Shown piece after piece: positions 1-8,759 of a stretch of DNA of 64,000 nt; positions within the stretch are counted from its first letter, which is position 1; the number at the start of each line of letters is the position of its first letter. The notes beneath the pieces are model-generated. The model saw only the letters and a list, made by a program, of their open reading frames with translations, was not told the origin of the DNA and ran no database searches. The stretch lies in assembly GCF_016909015.1 (NCBI RefSeq), contig NZ_JAFBFA010000008.1:1-64000 (forward strand), in the 5' to 3' direction. The translations under genes and the position numbers were made by a program. Source of the stretch: Gracilibacillus alcaliphilus (GTDB lineage Bacteria; Bacillota; Bacilli; Bacillales; Amphibacillaceae).

Positions 1-254
1 AAAATTAATAAAAAATCAAGTACAGCAATGGGTGGCAGGTTTACCTAACTATATCAAGGGTTACTTGTCTATTTCAGTGTGCGAAAGTTGAGTTAGTATG
101 GTTTGTTATATTTACAATCATATTATTTTCATTTGGTTCCATAGAATGCTGTGTACAAGCCGATAAAAACATAACGATCAAACATGAAATGAATAAAAGT
201 AACGATTTCTTCATACGTTCTCATCTCCTTATTGAAATGAAATATTTAACTGAT

Positions 255-476
255 TTATTCTAGGGTATCTTTGTCTTTTCGATATTCAAGGATATCTCCG
301 GGTTGACATTCTAATACCTCACAAATAGCTTCTAACGTTGATAATCGGATTGCTTTTGCTTTTCCATTTTTCAAAATAGAGATGTTAGCCATAGTGACTC
401 CGACTCTTTCGGATAGTTCTGTTACACTCATTTTTCTCTTTGCTAACATCACATCAATATGGATGATAATGGTCAC
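255..476 (-). CDS. XRE-family HTH regulator (YozG-like)
   Basis: A DNA-binding protein of about 73 residues made almost entirely of one helix-turn-helix domain (SVTELSERVGVTMANISILK, then a recognition helix and a CQPGDIL end), the form seen in small XRE/Cro regulators such as YozG. The start chosen is GTG at 476, because GAGGTG at 484-489 is a good ribosome binding site for it; a GTG at 485 lies inside that site. It follows the DUF2975 membrane protein directly, with its RBS overlapping the end of that gene, so the two form one minus-strand operon. Such pairs are common in Firmicutes; the regulated target is unknown. Confidence 0.85.
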   Translation of the reverse strand: MTIIIHIDVMLAKRKMSVTELSERVGVTMANISILKNGKAKAIRLSTLEAICEVLECQPGDILEYRKDKDTLE

Positions 477-486
477 TTTCTTCACC

Positions 487-963
487 TCAGATCGTCAAAT
501 CATTTTCCGATTTTATTTCTAAAGCATTTTTTAATAACTTTTGAAGAACTTCAGTAAAAACCGCAATAACAATGGCAGTAAACGTAATGGTAAACCCGAT
601 AATTGCTAATCCTGGGTGAAAGGCATTTTGTGATATAAGAAACATAATCCCTATCACATATAAAATACTGATGACAACTGCACAGTATTTGATATGTTTT
701 AAACTCTTGACAGATAAGTCGGAAAAGGCATTGTTATGATCTATGTAATGTAAAAGTTTTAGAGCCTGATATAAAGCAATGAAAAATGGACCCGCTGTGA
801 TATACATGCCAATTAAAACAGGATATTGCAAATAAGCAAACTCTGGAAACATTTCTGCGGTGTAATTTGCTAACCGTGGCAGCAAAAATACACACAAAAT
901 AAGTATTGTTATTCCAATAAGATAAACAGCAACCTTTAAAAAGAGTGTTGTTCTTCGTGTCAT
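487..963 (-). CDS. DUF2975 family membrane protein (YoaS-like)
   Basis: A protein of 158 residues with four predicted hydrophobic segments (roughly residues 10-28, 44-65, 90-110 and 120-140) and the conserved central region with ALKLLHYID and NAFSDLSVKSLKHIKYCA typical of DUF2975. The ATG at 963 is preferred since GAGGTG lies just upstream; a GTG three codons earlier falls inside the RBS. It is co-transcribed with the small XRE regulator downstream, a pairing typical of this family. Function unknown; a membrane sensor or accessory to the regulator is a guess from context. Confidence 0.82.
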   Translation of the reverse strand: MTRRTTLFLKVAVYLIGITILILCVFLLPRLANYTAEMFPEFAYLQYPVLIGMYITAGPFFIALYQALKLLHYIDHNNAFSDLSVKSLKHIKYCAVVISILYVIGIMFLISQNAFHPGLAIIGFTITFTAIVIAVFTEVLQKLLKNALEIKSENDLTI

Positions 964-1227
964 ACAAAGCACCTCACTTATTTATTGTTAGTATTAGCTT
1001 ACTATATTGTTTATCGTTTTACAATAAATTTTTATTATAATTTAATTGATTATTATTGTTTTACTAATGTGTTTCATTATTTGGAAAAATAAAAAAGCAT
1101 CCCACTTGAAACAGAGATACTTTAAAAATATGTCGCTGATCTTTCTTTATAGTACCGTTTACAACCAAGCTCTGCTGATGACACATAAATATGTTAGATA
1201 CTATTGAATCGGAAAAGCAGTGTCATC

Positions 1228-1850
1228 TTATTTAATTCCCATTAAATCAAATGGTGCAATCATTCTTGTTTTCTGGATAAACAGCGCAATATCTTCATAT
1301 GTTGCATCCGTGTCATTTTCAAGCCAATATAAGATGGTGTTAACAATGCCGGAGATAATAAATTGGTCGGTGTACTCTTTATCGATAAAATCCAGTGCAT
1401 AGCTGAATTCCATTTTTTTTAAACCGTTTTGTAAAAATAAGTGTAGACAGCCATTATTTTTTTGTAGAAGGAGGCATCGCCATTTTTGTCTAATAGTATT
1501 TTGAAGTAATCGGCATGTAAATCGATGTATTTTAAGGTTTCTGTTAAAATTAAGCTGAGTCCTGTAGTTTCCCATTTTTGACGGTGGGAATGTACTGTTG
1601 GATGTTTGAAAGAATTTCATCAAATTTTAAAGTTAATTGGTCGATAAGTTCTGCCTCCACCTTTTCCAATAAATCATATTTATCCAAAAAATGCAGGTAG
1701 AAGGTACCGCGATTTATGTTGGCTTGTTAGGCAATTTCCATAACGGTTACAGCCTCTATTCCTTTTTCATCAACTAACTTCATAAAAGTATCGATAATAT
1801 TTGATCTTGTTTGATTAGTGATTCCCAATTTCTATGTCACTCTTTGGCAT
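1228..1850 (-). pseudogene. Decayed TetR-family regulator
   Basis: Pieces of one TetR protein are spread over three frames. From the 5' end: a putative ATG at 1850 in one frame; an HTH region (TNQTRSNIIDTFMKLVDEKG ... INRGTFYLHFLDKYDLL) broken by an in-frame TAA at 1727-1729; then an effector-domain piece (LILTETLKYIDLHADYFKIL) in another frame; then a C-terminal part from about 1440 to 1228 in a third frame. With a stop codon and at least two frameshifts it cannot make a full regulator. It lies next to an alpha/beta hydrolase gene also broken by TAA, so it may once have controlled that gene. Confidence 0.85.
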
Positions 1851-1953
1851 CGTGCCTTTTTATAATGAGTGCAGCATTGCTTAAGCAGTTACGAGCAATT
1901 CATCCTATACAATAATCAGCAGTAATATAGTTTGATCCTAATGTAATCGGCTG

Positions 1954-2829
1954 TCAAAACATTTCTTCCATGCCAGCCAGTATTTCTTCCAATTGATCCA
2001 CAAGAGGGGAATGACCGCAATTCTTTAACACTCGTAATCTGGCATTTGGCAAGGCTTCCACGGTATCTTTGGTATCCTGTAAGGTAACGATCTGATCTTG
2101 CTCTCCCCAATAACTTAACACATGGGTTTGTATTTGTGTTATTTTCCCATTGCCTTGGCTATAACCATTATACTGATCGGAAATATTAAAATGGGCAAGA
2201 ATCCAATACATATCTTCCAGATTTCTTTGTTTCATGGTTTCTTTAATCAATAACTGTGACATAGAATCAGCGGGCTTTTTATTTGTATAAATACCTGAGT
2301 GCCACATGTCATGTAAAGTATTAAAATCGTGATGTCGAATGGCTGTTGCAGGTATTGCTATTTCGGGATCGTATGACATCTCTGTTTTACTTGCATAATA
2401 ATCTCTGGTATTTCTACCTGAAGCATCTTTCTTTTGTAATGGATCACCTCTATGACTGACCGAGTTCAAGAGAATCAGCCCTTCTACTAAATCGGGGTAA
2501 TCAATAGCAAATTGCATGCAAACTGGACCTCCGGCAGACCAACCGACAAGGGAGATCTTTTAGATATGCATGGCCTCCATAAATAAACGAATATCATCTG
2601 AAAGATCGCGAACAGTTTCAATTGGAGAATGGTAAGTACTGTCGCCAAAACCTCTTAAGTCAAGTGCATACACGGTATACGCAGTTGAATCCGTTCGGTT
2701 TAGTAATGTGTAATAATGTGCACTGGAACACATATTACCATGAATCAAGATCACCACTTTTTCTCCATGACCTTTTACTTGATAAGCAATAATCTCGTTA
2801 TTATTTAGTTTTACTTTGTTCTTCAGCAT
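1954..2829 (-). pseudogene. Alpha/beta hydrolase interrupted by one in-frame TAA
   Basis: Two open stretches lie in the same frame (2829 to 2563 and 2559 to 1954), separated only by TAA at 2560-2562. Read through, they give about 290 residues of a normal alpha/beta hydrolase: oxyanion region LIHGNMCSS, nucleophile elbow GWSAGG just after the stop, acid GEQDQ and catalytic His in NCGHSPLVDQ. The stop separates the N-terminal sheet from the nucleophile, so neither half should be active. The rest of the frame is clean, so the lesion looks recent, or may be a sequencing error. The start ATG has an upstream GGAGG. Confidence 0.85.
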
Positions 2830-3033
2830 GTATGGCTACCTCCTAATCCTAAGAGTTTTTACATCTCGTTGCAATCATCTGTCATTCCTATTTTATAACA
2901 AAGTGTAAGGTGAGTTTATCGATAAATCAAATATTTACAATGTAATAAGAGAATAAATGGAATAAGGTTGCATCTCTTATTTAAAAAGAAGCAAAAACAT
3001 CAATTAATTGACATTTCAAATTATTCATTATAT

Positions 3034-3312
3034 ATGGAGGTGATTATTATATTTGAAGTTAATCAATCTTGGGGATATCTTCTAAGTAAAATAGGGCAAG
3101 AAATGGGGGAAAGTTTTGCACAAAAATTATTAGATTACGAGATTACAGCAAGAGATTTTGGGATATTATCTACTATTTATAATAATGAGCACGTAACGCA
3201 AAAAGATATTGGCTTATTATTGACTTTTATTAGAAATGGATTCAATGTGAAAGAACTGCTGGGCGGAATTGCTGCTTGGAACATACTGAAACTTCCTGTA
3301 GAAGCCTTATAA
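3034..3312 (+). pseudogene. Chimeric ORF: MarR N-terminus joined to rhodanese C-terminus
   Basis: The first part (NQSWGYLLSKIGQEMGESFA ... ARDFGILSTIYNN ... QKDIG) reads as the N-terminal helices and start of the wHTH of a MarR regulator. After about residue 68 it switches to GFNVKELLGGIAAWNILKLP, the typical end of a rhodanese domain after the active-site loop. Neither domain is complete: the recognition helix and wing of MarR and the catalytic Cys of rhodanese are missing. A deletion joining two genes in frame is the simplest explanation. The start is uncertain: ATG 3034 is in frame but overlaps GGAGGTG at 3036-3042, which may serve a non-ATG start a few codons later. Confidence 0.6.
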
Positions 3313-3317
3313 ATAAT

Positions 3318-3354
3318 GAAAGCAGCGGATCAGATGATAAGATTCGCTGCTTTC
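3318..3354. terminator. Rho-independent terminator, possibly bidirectional
   Basis: A perfect 10-bp inverted repeat, GAAAGCAGCG / CGCTGCTTTC, with a 17-nt loop, lies between convergent genes (the MarR/rhodanese ORF on plus and the DUF6179 gene on minus). Confidence 0.65.
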
Positions 3355-3392
3355 CATTTGAGTCATAGAAACAATTGTCATTATTTTTGTAC

Positions 3393-4817
3393 TCAATAAA
3401 AGGAAATATACTCATAGTTCATTTCAGCAATCAGCTGTCCGATAGTTTGGAGCCGTTGATTGTCTAATTTTTGCATAAATTCAATATAACACAATTCCCA
3501 TTCATGCTCTGTTTCCATATCATCAGCCACCATGTCAGCGAACTGACGATTTCCTTCTCGTAAGTTCTCGTAGAATACAATTTTAGCTAAAATAGCTAGT
3601 TCAATATTTCCGAAAGTATCAAAAAGTGCATGATATTCACTGCCAAACAGACAGCCTGTATGCAGCAAATCTAAGTAATCAGGCAGTGAATCGACAGATT
3701 TTTTGAGGAGTTGTATTTTCTCTTCGATATCGTCACTTTCTAGAAGGCGATCTACTAATTTGCGCATTTGTAAATCACTCATTCGATCATTCTCATGTAA
3801 CTTGAACTCGAGTGTTTGTTCATTTGCTTGTATGTCTCGGATGATAAGTGTTTCAAAGCTGCCGATTTTTGCAGTGTTGTTCACCCTTTCGATCAACTCA
3901 GGCCTGTACAAATCGATATAACTAGTTAGTGCTTGCTCTGTTTGCAGGCTTTCTTGCAATTGATCGATTGCTTTATCCACCCATTTAGTCCTTTGATCAG
4001 CAGAACAAGCCATTAATTTTCGATTCAAATGCTTAAATTGAATGTCGGAAATTCGTACATTGTTGGCTGTTTTTCCAGACAGGATGGAAAAAACAGTATT
4101 GTTCAACATTAATTCAAATATATTAAACAGGTCAATTTGATAATTACAGCGGTTGATCTTGCCGAAATTTGTTAAAACATACATTAAATCCTGATGGCTA
4201 AAAAAGTGACAGAACCTTGTTTCCATTTGTAATCGTTCTACATATTGTTTCATGTAAAAAACACCTTGCAGCTGCATATCGTCAATGGCTAAAGGATAAT
4301 CAATACTTGCCATCGTATTTTGAGCTTCAAATATAATATTATAATGTTTGATAAACAAAGGCAGTGATTCATCAATCGTCATATTATAGGCATCAACTGG
4401 TACATCTAGCTTCATTTTTTTAACTTCTTGATATAAACGTTTAGTGTCTTCCATATAATGACGCAGTAATTCAACACCTTCAGCATGGATACCTTGAATA
4501 CTTTCTTTATTTAAATACATAATAGCTTTTTCGGGATTGCTAAATTGAAGGGTACAGGCATCGACAGCATACATCAGAGAGGTCATAATCCCTTCCGCTG
4601 TGTCCGATGTGACCGATGTACTCTCTCCTTGGGTATGCCGCTGTATTAATTGCTGGAGCACTTGGATAAGTTCTACCTGTATTTGGTAAACTTTTTGCTG
4701 GCTAATCAAACCTAGCCTCTGACCTTCTTGCAGAAGCGACAGTGTATATTGACTTCGTTTCAAGTGTGAAGGATCGATCATACGATTAGAAAGCGAACCT
4801 TGTTTGTCTAGTTCCAT
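3393..4817 (-). CDS. DUF6179 family protein, function unknown
   Basis: A soluble, largely helical protein of 474 residues with no signal peptide or membrane segment. Recognisable family features are the N-terminal block SQYTLSLLQEGQRLGLI, the GEST segment around residues 64-67 and the SIDYPLA block near 172-178. I assign DUF6179 from memory of the family; no catalytic motif is visible. It starts 3 nt after the stop of the 155-residue gene upstream, so the two are clearly one operon. DUF6179 and DUF6323 proteins usually occur as a pair in Firmicutes, which supports both assignments. No role is known to me. Confidence 0.72.
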   Translation of the reverse strand: MELDKQGSLSNRMIDPSHLKRSQYTLSLLQEGQRLGLISQQKVYQIQVELIQVLQQLIQRHTQGESTSVTSDTAEGIMTSLMYAVDACTLQFSNPEKAIMYLNKESIQGIHAEGVELLRHYMEDTKRLYQEVKKMKLDVPVDAYNMTIDESLPLFIKHYNIIFEAQNTMASIDYPLAIDDMQLQGVFYMKQYVERLQMETRFCHFFSHQDLMYVLTNFGKINRCNYQIDLFNIFELMLNNTVFSILSGKTANNVRISDIQFKHLNRKLMACSADQRTKWVDKAIDQLQESLQTEQALTSYIDLYRPELIERVNNTAKIGSFETLIIRDIQANEQTLEFKLHENDRMSDLQMRKLVDRLLESDDIEEKIQLLKKSVDSLPDYLDLLHTGCLFGSEYHALFDTFGNIELAILAKIVFYENLREGNRQFADMVADDMETEHEWELCYIEFMQKLDNQRLQTIGQLIAEMNYEYISFY

Positions 4818-4820
4818 ACA

Positions 4821-5288
4821 CTATTCATCCCTTTCCCATAAAGAATTATGTTGCACTATATTGCTTCTGGAAGTCTCCGCAAGTTCTTCCATTTTACTTC
4901 TTAATAGTTCTAAAGATCCTGCACAAGGTCCATTATAAAAATCACTCATCTGTTGGATTAGCTTGCTGTCACCAATAGTATCTTCTGTTTCATTTTTTAG
5001 ATAATAAAATATCTCTTGGAGTTCATTTAAAATCTCTATATAATGATCTTGATCGATATAAGGGGAGGCAGAAAATACTAGGATTAGCTCTTTTAACACA
5101 CCAGTGCTCAGTTCTATCCTTGCATGATCACGCAATACTTTTTTTCTGAACGCTAACAATGATTTAGCTTCATTGGAGGTTAGGATCAAGCCTTGCTCTT
5201 TCGTTGTTTCATTTAAACGAACCAATTCCATCACTATTTCGGAATTATTTGATAGTTGGATAGAATGTAGCACATCGGATAAATTCAT
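4821..5288 (-). CDS. DUF6323 family protein, function unknown
   Basis: A 155-residue soluble, acidic, helical protein. The pattern LNETTKEQGLILTSNEAKSL, then RIELSTGVLKELILVFSASP and LQEIFYYLKNETED matches my memory of DUF6323. GGAGAAATAGG precedes ATG 5288, giving a good ribosome binding site. It is the first gene of a two-gene minus-strand operon with the DUF6179 gene, spaced by 3 nt. Physical interaction of the two products is a reasonable inference from the tight coupling; the biochemical role is unknown. Confidence 0.7.
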   Translation of the reverse strand: MNLSDVLHSIQLSNNSEIVMELVRLNETTKEQGLILTSNEAKSLLAFRKKVLRDHARIELSTGVLKELILVFSASPYIDQDHYIEILNELQEIFYYLKNETEDTIGDSKLIQQMSDFYNGPCAGSLELLRSKMEELAETSRSNIVQHNSLWERDE

Positions 5289-5450
5289 CCTATTTCTCCT
5301 TTCTGGAATCCGTCATCTGTCGCAGAGATTATGACTTGGAATCAAATAATCATTTTTAGACAAGGTTGTTTCGAATAACTCATCAGACCAATGATTAAAC
5401 AGAAGTATCATTCCTCCTTTTTGGACTGTTAAGGTGTTTCACATGAAAGA

Positions 5451-5500
5451 ACAAAAGCGCCTGTTTAGCAACGTACGGATCTAGACACAGCTACTCTTGT
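5451..5500. repeat. Dispersed repeat, copy 1 (AAAGCG ... CTAGACACAGCTACT)
   Basis: The segment ACAAAAGCGCCTGTTTAGC, then GGATCTAGACACAGCTACT, resembles 58271-58310 (ACAAAAGCG, then GGAGCTGGACGCGGCTACT). Similar intergenic GCGC/GGAGCTGGAC elements are common in Bacillaceae genomes, from memory. The two copies are diverged and the ends are not defined. Confidence 0.5.
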
Positions 5501-5535
5501 ACGTCTACGTTATCTATATGGGCTTTTCAAACCAT

Positions 5536-5574
5536 AAAAAAATAGGATTCCCCTGCCCATGAGAATCCTATTTT
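5536..5574. terminator. Hairpin with flanking A and T runs
   Basis: AATAGGATTC / GAATCCTATT forms a 10-bp stem with a 12-nt loop. A-rich sequence on the left and TTTT on the right would allow termination on either strand. No intact gene ends beside it. Confidence 0.5.
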
Positions 5575-5750
5575 ATACTTAAATTTCATAATTGTAAATT
5601 ATAGCATAAAATAAAAATTTTGTCAAATATTTAGCTCTTTTTATTGTATAATATTTACAAATGAAGGTAGGCTTCTCACATCATAAAAACATATCGGTTG
5701 TTAGGAAAGGGGAGGTTCCCTTTAAAGGTCTAATTAGCCTCCTTGGTTCA

Positions 5751-5784
5751 TCAAACGAGATCACTTTTAGTAACCTCGTTTGAT
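5751..5784. repeat. Perfect 10-bp inverted repeat
   Basis: ATCAAACGAG (5751-5760) and CTCGTTTGAT (5775-5784) are perfect inverted arms around a 14-nt loop, with no T run after them. It lies 50 nt upstream of a gene remnant, so it may be an operator or RNA stem left from that gene. Confidence 0.5.
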
Positions 5785-5834
5785 CACCATCGAGTTAACG
5801 GATTAACACTCACTTGCTTCCGCAATAAGGGAAA

Positions 5835-6071
5835 ATGCTTCTTATTCAGGAAATGCTGGAGGAAGGCTTTACTTTAGATGCAGCGATAAAGAAAGTGGAA
5901 AAACGGATGGTTACCTTGAACGAAGCCTTTCGTAAGTTGGCAGATACGGTGCCGGAGAAAGAGGGAGACAGAGGTTAATAAGATATTTATGGCAGAACTG
6001 CTTTTGTTATTGCCAAAAAGATAAAACAGCGCATAGGAGATTATGAAGGAGCTGTTGTAGAGGATGTTTAG
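5835..6071 (+). pseudogene. Remnant of an unidentified gene (MerR-like helices)
   Basis: One frame from ATG 5835 encodes 47 residues (LIQEMLEEGFTLDAAIKKVE ...) ending at TAA 5976-5978. A second frame continues with DIYGRTAFVIAKKIKQRIGD and ends at TAG 6069-6071. Both look like real protein and would join by one frameshift near 5975. The first part resembles the helices after the HTH of MerR regulators, but the HTH itself is missing and no ribosome binding site fits. Identity is uncertain. Confidence 0.5.
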
Positions 6072-6190
6072 CATGTTTTTCTACTCGCAATTTAATCTCC
6101 TCATAATCGTCACAATAACTATGCTGGGTAAAAAGACTGACAGATGCTGTTTGAGGACCTGTCAGTCTCTCACCTCAGCTGTTAGCCATT

Positions 6191-6649
6191 TTAATCACGT
6201 GTAATGGGTACCCATAATTCTACCTCGGCGTTTGCTGGGTCTCCATTTACAAGTACCTCCAGAATTTCTTTTCCATTATACGATGCAGCCTGTTCTTTAT
6301 CTGAAAAAAAGCGATCTTCCAGCTGATCAAATAGATGTCTGGATAATCCCTCTTGTGCAGCAAATACGGTATAATCCTGTGACGCTATTTCCAATTGCTC
6401 ATATCCATCCAGGTTATTATCAGATAGAACACCAGCAAAATATCTAATCCCTTTTTCAATAGGAATAATAACGGCGTAGCCCTTCTTATCTTTGGATAGC
6501 GGCATCAGTTCTTTCATCATTCCGATTTGAAATAATTTCTTATAGAAGGCGGTTTTTTCTTGTGAATAACCTGGATCATGCACCCCTTTTCCTTCGATTT
6601 CTATACTTCTTCCAATAAATTCACATGCTTGTCTATGCTTTATCTGCAT
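6191..6649 (-). CDS. GyrI-like / AraC effector-binding domain protein
   Basis: A stand-alone small-molecule-binding domain of 152 residues, predicted cytoplasmic. The repeat layout (GKEILEVLVNGDPANAEVEL ending in WVPI) and the central YFAGVLS and YTVFAAQEG strands match the GyrI-like domain that also caps multidrug regulators of the BmrR/Rob type. ATG 6649 has AAGGAGG at a good distance. It is divergent from the WYL regulator at 6742 with under 100 bp between starts; YafY-type regulators often sit beside such domains, so shared control is likely. Ligand unknown. Confidence 0.8.
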   Translation of the reverse strand: MQIKHRQACEFIGRSIEIEGKGVHDPGYSQEKTAFYKKLFQIGMMKELMPLSKDKKGYAVIIPIEKGIRYFAGVLSDNNLDGYEQLEIASQDYTVFAAQEGLSRHLFDQLEDRFFSDKEQAASYNGKEILEVLVNGDPANAEVELWVPITRD

Positions 6650-6741
6650 ATGTATAACCTCCTTATCTTTTATGCTATAATACTATCAAACATAATATGG
6701 CATCTGTCTGTCATATTAAAAATAAAAAGGGCGTGTTTATC

Positions 6742-7644
6742 GTGAAAATAGATAGACATATGGGAATTGTTGCTTATTTGATAGACCATCGAAAAACGAC
6801 TGCCAAAGAACTCTCGGAAACATTTCAAGTAAATAGAAGAACGATTATGCGTGACATAGATGATCTGACACTGGCCGGTATTCCTCTGTATTGTAAGAAA
6901 GGTAAGAATGGCGGCATTTATTTAATGGATTCCGTCAAAATGAATAAACCCCCTTTAACCAAAACAGAATTAATCTCAATTGAAAACAGTTTAAAGAGCC
7001 GACTCCAAGTACTCAATGACGATGCTGCTTTTCACGCCATCCTTAAGCTGAATAGAGTGGAAGGAATATCTGATTTTGACATCGATTTGTCACTTTCAAA
7101 AGGCAATACCGAATTAAGAAAACGGGTGTTGGATTTACTTTTGGCTGTGCGAAATACCCAGCTTATTTGTTTTGACTATATCAATTCACAAGGGGAAGAA
7201 TCACAGAAAACAGTGGAGCCTTACCGCATTGTATTTAAGGATAAAAGCTGGTATATGGATGCTTATTGTTATACAACGGAACGTTTCAATGTCTATAAGC
7301 TGGCCAGGATGTCCAGTTTAGCTATAAAAGGAACATTTTCTAAACGAAATTATCAACCTATTATTTATAATGGGGGAGAGTGGATGGAAAAAGATAAAAT
7401 TTCCGTCGAACTGCTTGTAAACAAGATTGTCGTAGATAAATTTCTGGAGTTGCTAGGAAAAGACAATGTGAAAAAAGTAGATGATTCCTGGTATACGGTT
7501 GTTTACCCATTAAAGGATAATGTATTTGGGTATAATAAGCTGCTGAGTTACGGGAAATTTGTAAAAGTAGTTTCTCCAGAAGTTTTTCGTAACCATTTTA
7601 TGGAGTATATTGATGAAGTCAAGCATTTATATCGTTTAAGCTAA
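6742..7644 (+). CDS. HTH-WYL (YafY/DeoR-type) transcriptional regulator
   Basis: About 300 residues: an N-terminal winged HTH (MGIVAYLIDHRKTTAKELSE, then FQVNRRTIMRDIDDL) followed by a WYL sensor domain around residues 130-220 (FDYINSQGEESQKTVEPYRI, KDKSWYMDAYCY) and a C-terminal WCX-like tail. GTG 6742 is chosen because it places the usual KIDR start ahead of the HTH; the upstream in-frame ATG at 6697 adds 15 residues without homology. It is divergent from the GyrI-like gene and probably controls it. The ligand is not predictable. Confidence 0.85.
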   Translation: MKIDRHMGIVAYLIDHRKTTAKELSETFQVNRRTIMRDIDDLTLAGIPLYCKKGKNGGIYLMDSVKMNKPPLTKTELISIENSLKSRLQVLNDDAAFHAILKLNRVEGISDFDIDLSLSKGNTELRKRVLDLLLAVRNTQLICFDYINSQGEESQKTVEPYRIVFKDKSWYMDAYCYTTERFNVYKLARMSSLAIKGTFSKRNYQPIIYNGGEWMEKDKISVELLVNKIVVDKFLELLGKDNVKKVDDSWYTVVYPLKDNVFGYNKLLSYGKFVKVVSPEVFRNHFMEYIDEVKHLYRLS

Positions 7645-8050
7645 CTAGTGTAGTGACTTATACAATAGGAGCCTTTGCGAAATAATCTATCCATCGCTAT
7701 TGACACACTACACTATCAGAGATTGTTCAAAAAGATCAAAAAAATAATGTATCGAATGTTGAAGTTAACAATAGGGGAACTTTTGCTAGGCTGACTCACA
7801 TTGTATAGATAACAAAGAAGTTAACTCATCCTATGGTCCGCTACTCACGAATGAAAAGCATATACTCCATTCCTTGGAAAGAGCCTGCTTTGTTTACGTG
7901 CAAGCTCGTCTCCTTGAAAAAGAAAACCCACTTTTTCTGCGCCCAAGCCTGTCTGCTTAAAGCGGAGCCACCGTGAACTTTCAACGACGAACAGGATGTG
8001 CTAGCTCGAGGTTGTAATGCGATGTTACGAACTTAACCGATGACGGCCTT
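7645..8050. repeat. Intergenic repeat region: inverted repeat plus dispersed repeat copy A
   Basis: No gene was found. TAGTGTAGTG (7646-7655) and CACTACACTA (7706-7715) form a perfect 10-bp inverted repeat. From about 7721 (GATTGTTCAAAAAGATC) the sequence aligns by eye with 40157-40222, giving a long copy of the TTGTTCAAAAA repeat family that seems to extend toward 8040. Confidence 0.55.
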
Positions 8051-8641
8051 TTATTTCTCTAACTTCATATAGATACGTTCTTTAAAATTTTTTAAAAAAG
8101 AAAATCTTTCTTTCTTCCTTTCCATATCAATAAATCCTAGTTTGGCATACATATGATAGGCTATTTTATTCGTATCGATCACTTCTAAAATAAAACGCTG
8201 ATAAGAGGTATGGTGTAAAACATGTTGAAATAGAGCTGTAGAAACTCCTTTTCCACGAGCTTGTACAGAGGTGGCAACACATTCAATATATCCTGTATCA
8301 TCTTCATACGGAAGCCTTTTATTAAAATCATCTTTCATGAAGTGATATCCCAATTTGCCCTTTACAAATCCAAAGTGTTTTTTCAATGTATGTCGATCAA
8401 TGCTGAGTCCACGTGCTTTATTGTTAGAGCAAGCAAGTATCCCTACGATTTCTCCATTTAGCATAGCAAGATAGAAAACTTCTGGATTTAGCATTTTTTG
8501 AAAAGCATCCACTACATTTTCACGGTCATGGGAGAAAAAGCCTAATTCTTCCTTATAACCATCAACAAATACTTCAGCGGCTTTTCTGCTTACATCACTG
8601 TCAAAATCCCTCATTTGCTTGACTTCTATTTTATTTTGCAT
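8051..8641 (-). CDS. GNAT-family N-acetyltransferase
   Basis: A 196-residue acyl-CoA-dependent acetyltransferase of unknown substrate. The acetyl-CoA binding motif A is visible as VATSVQARGKGVSTALFQHV (R/Q-x-x-G-x-G/S type), followed by the motif B region FILEVIDTNKIAYHMYAKLG F. The N-terminal half holds the acceptor-specific part. ATG 8641 has GAAGGAG upstream. It stands alone between an intergenic repeat and a TetR gene on the same strand 120 bp away, so linkage to that regulator is possible but not shown. Confidence 0.85.
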   Translation of the reverse strand: MQNKIEVKQMRDFDSDVSRKAAEVFVDGYKEELGFFSHDRENVVDAFQKMLNPEVFYLAMLNGEIVGILACSNNKARGLSIDRHTLKKHFGFVKGKLGYHFMKDDFNKRLPYEDDTGYIECVATSVQARGKGVSTALFQHVLHHTSYQRFILEVIDTNKIAYHMYAKLGFIDMERKKERFSFLKNFKERIYMKLEK

Positions 8642-8759
8642 CCTATTCCACTCCTTCTCTTAGAGCAACTCTAAGTCTATAGTTTTCAATCATTGTAATT
8701 AGAAACTATTTTAGTTTTAATAGTTTTCGTAAAAAAAGAGGAAGGCCATAAACCTCTTT

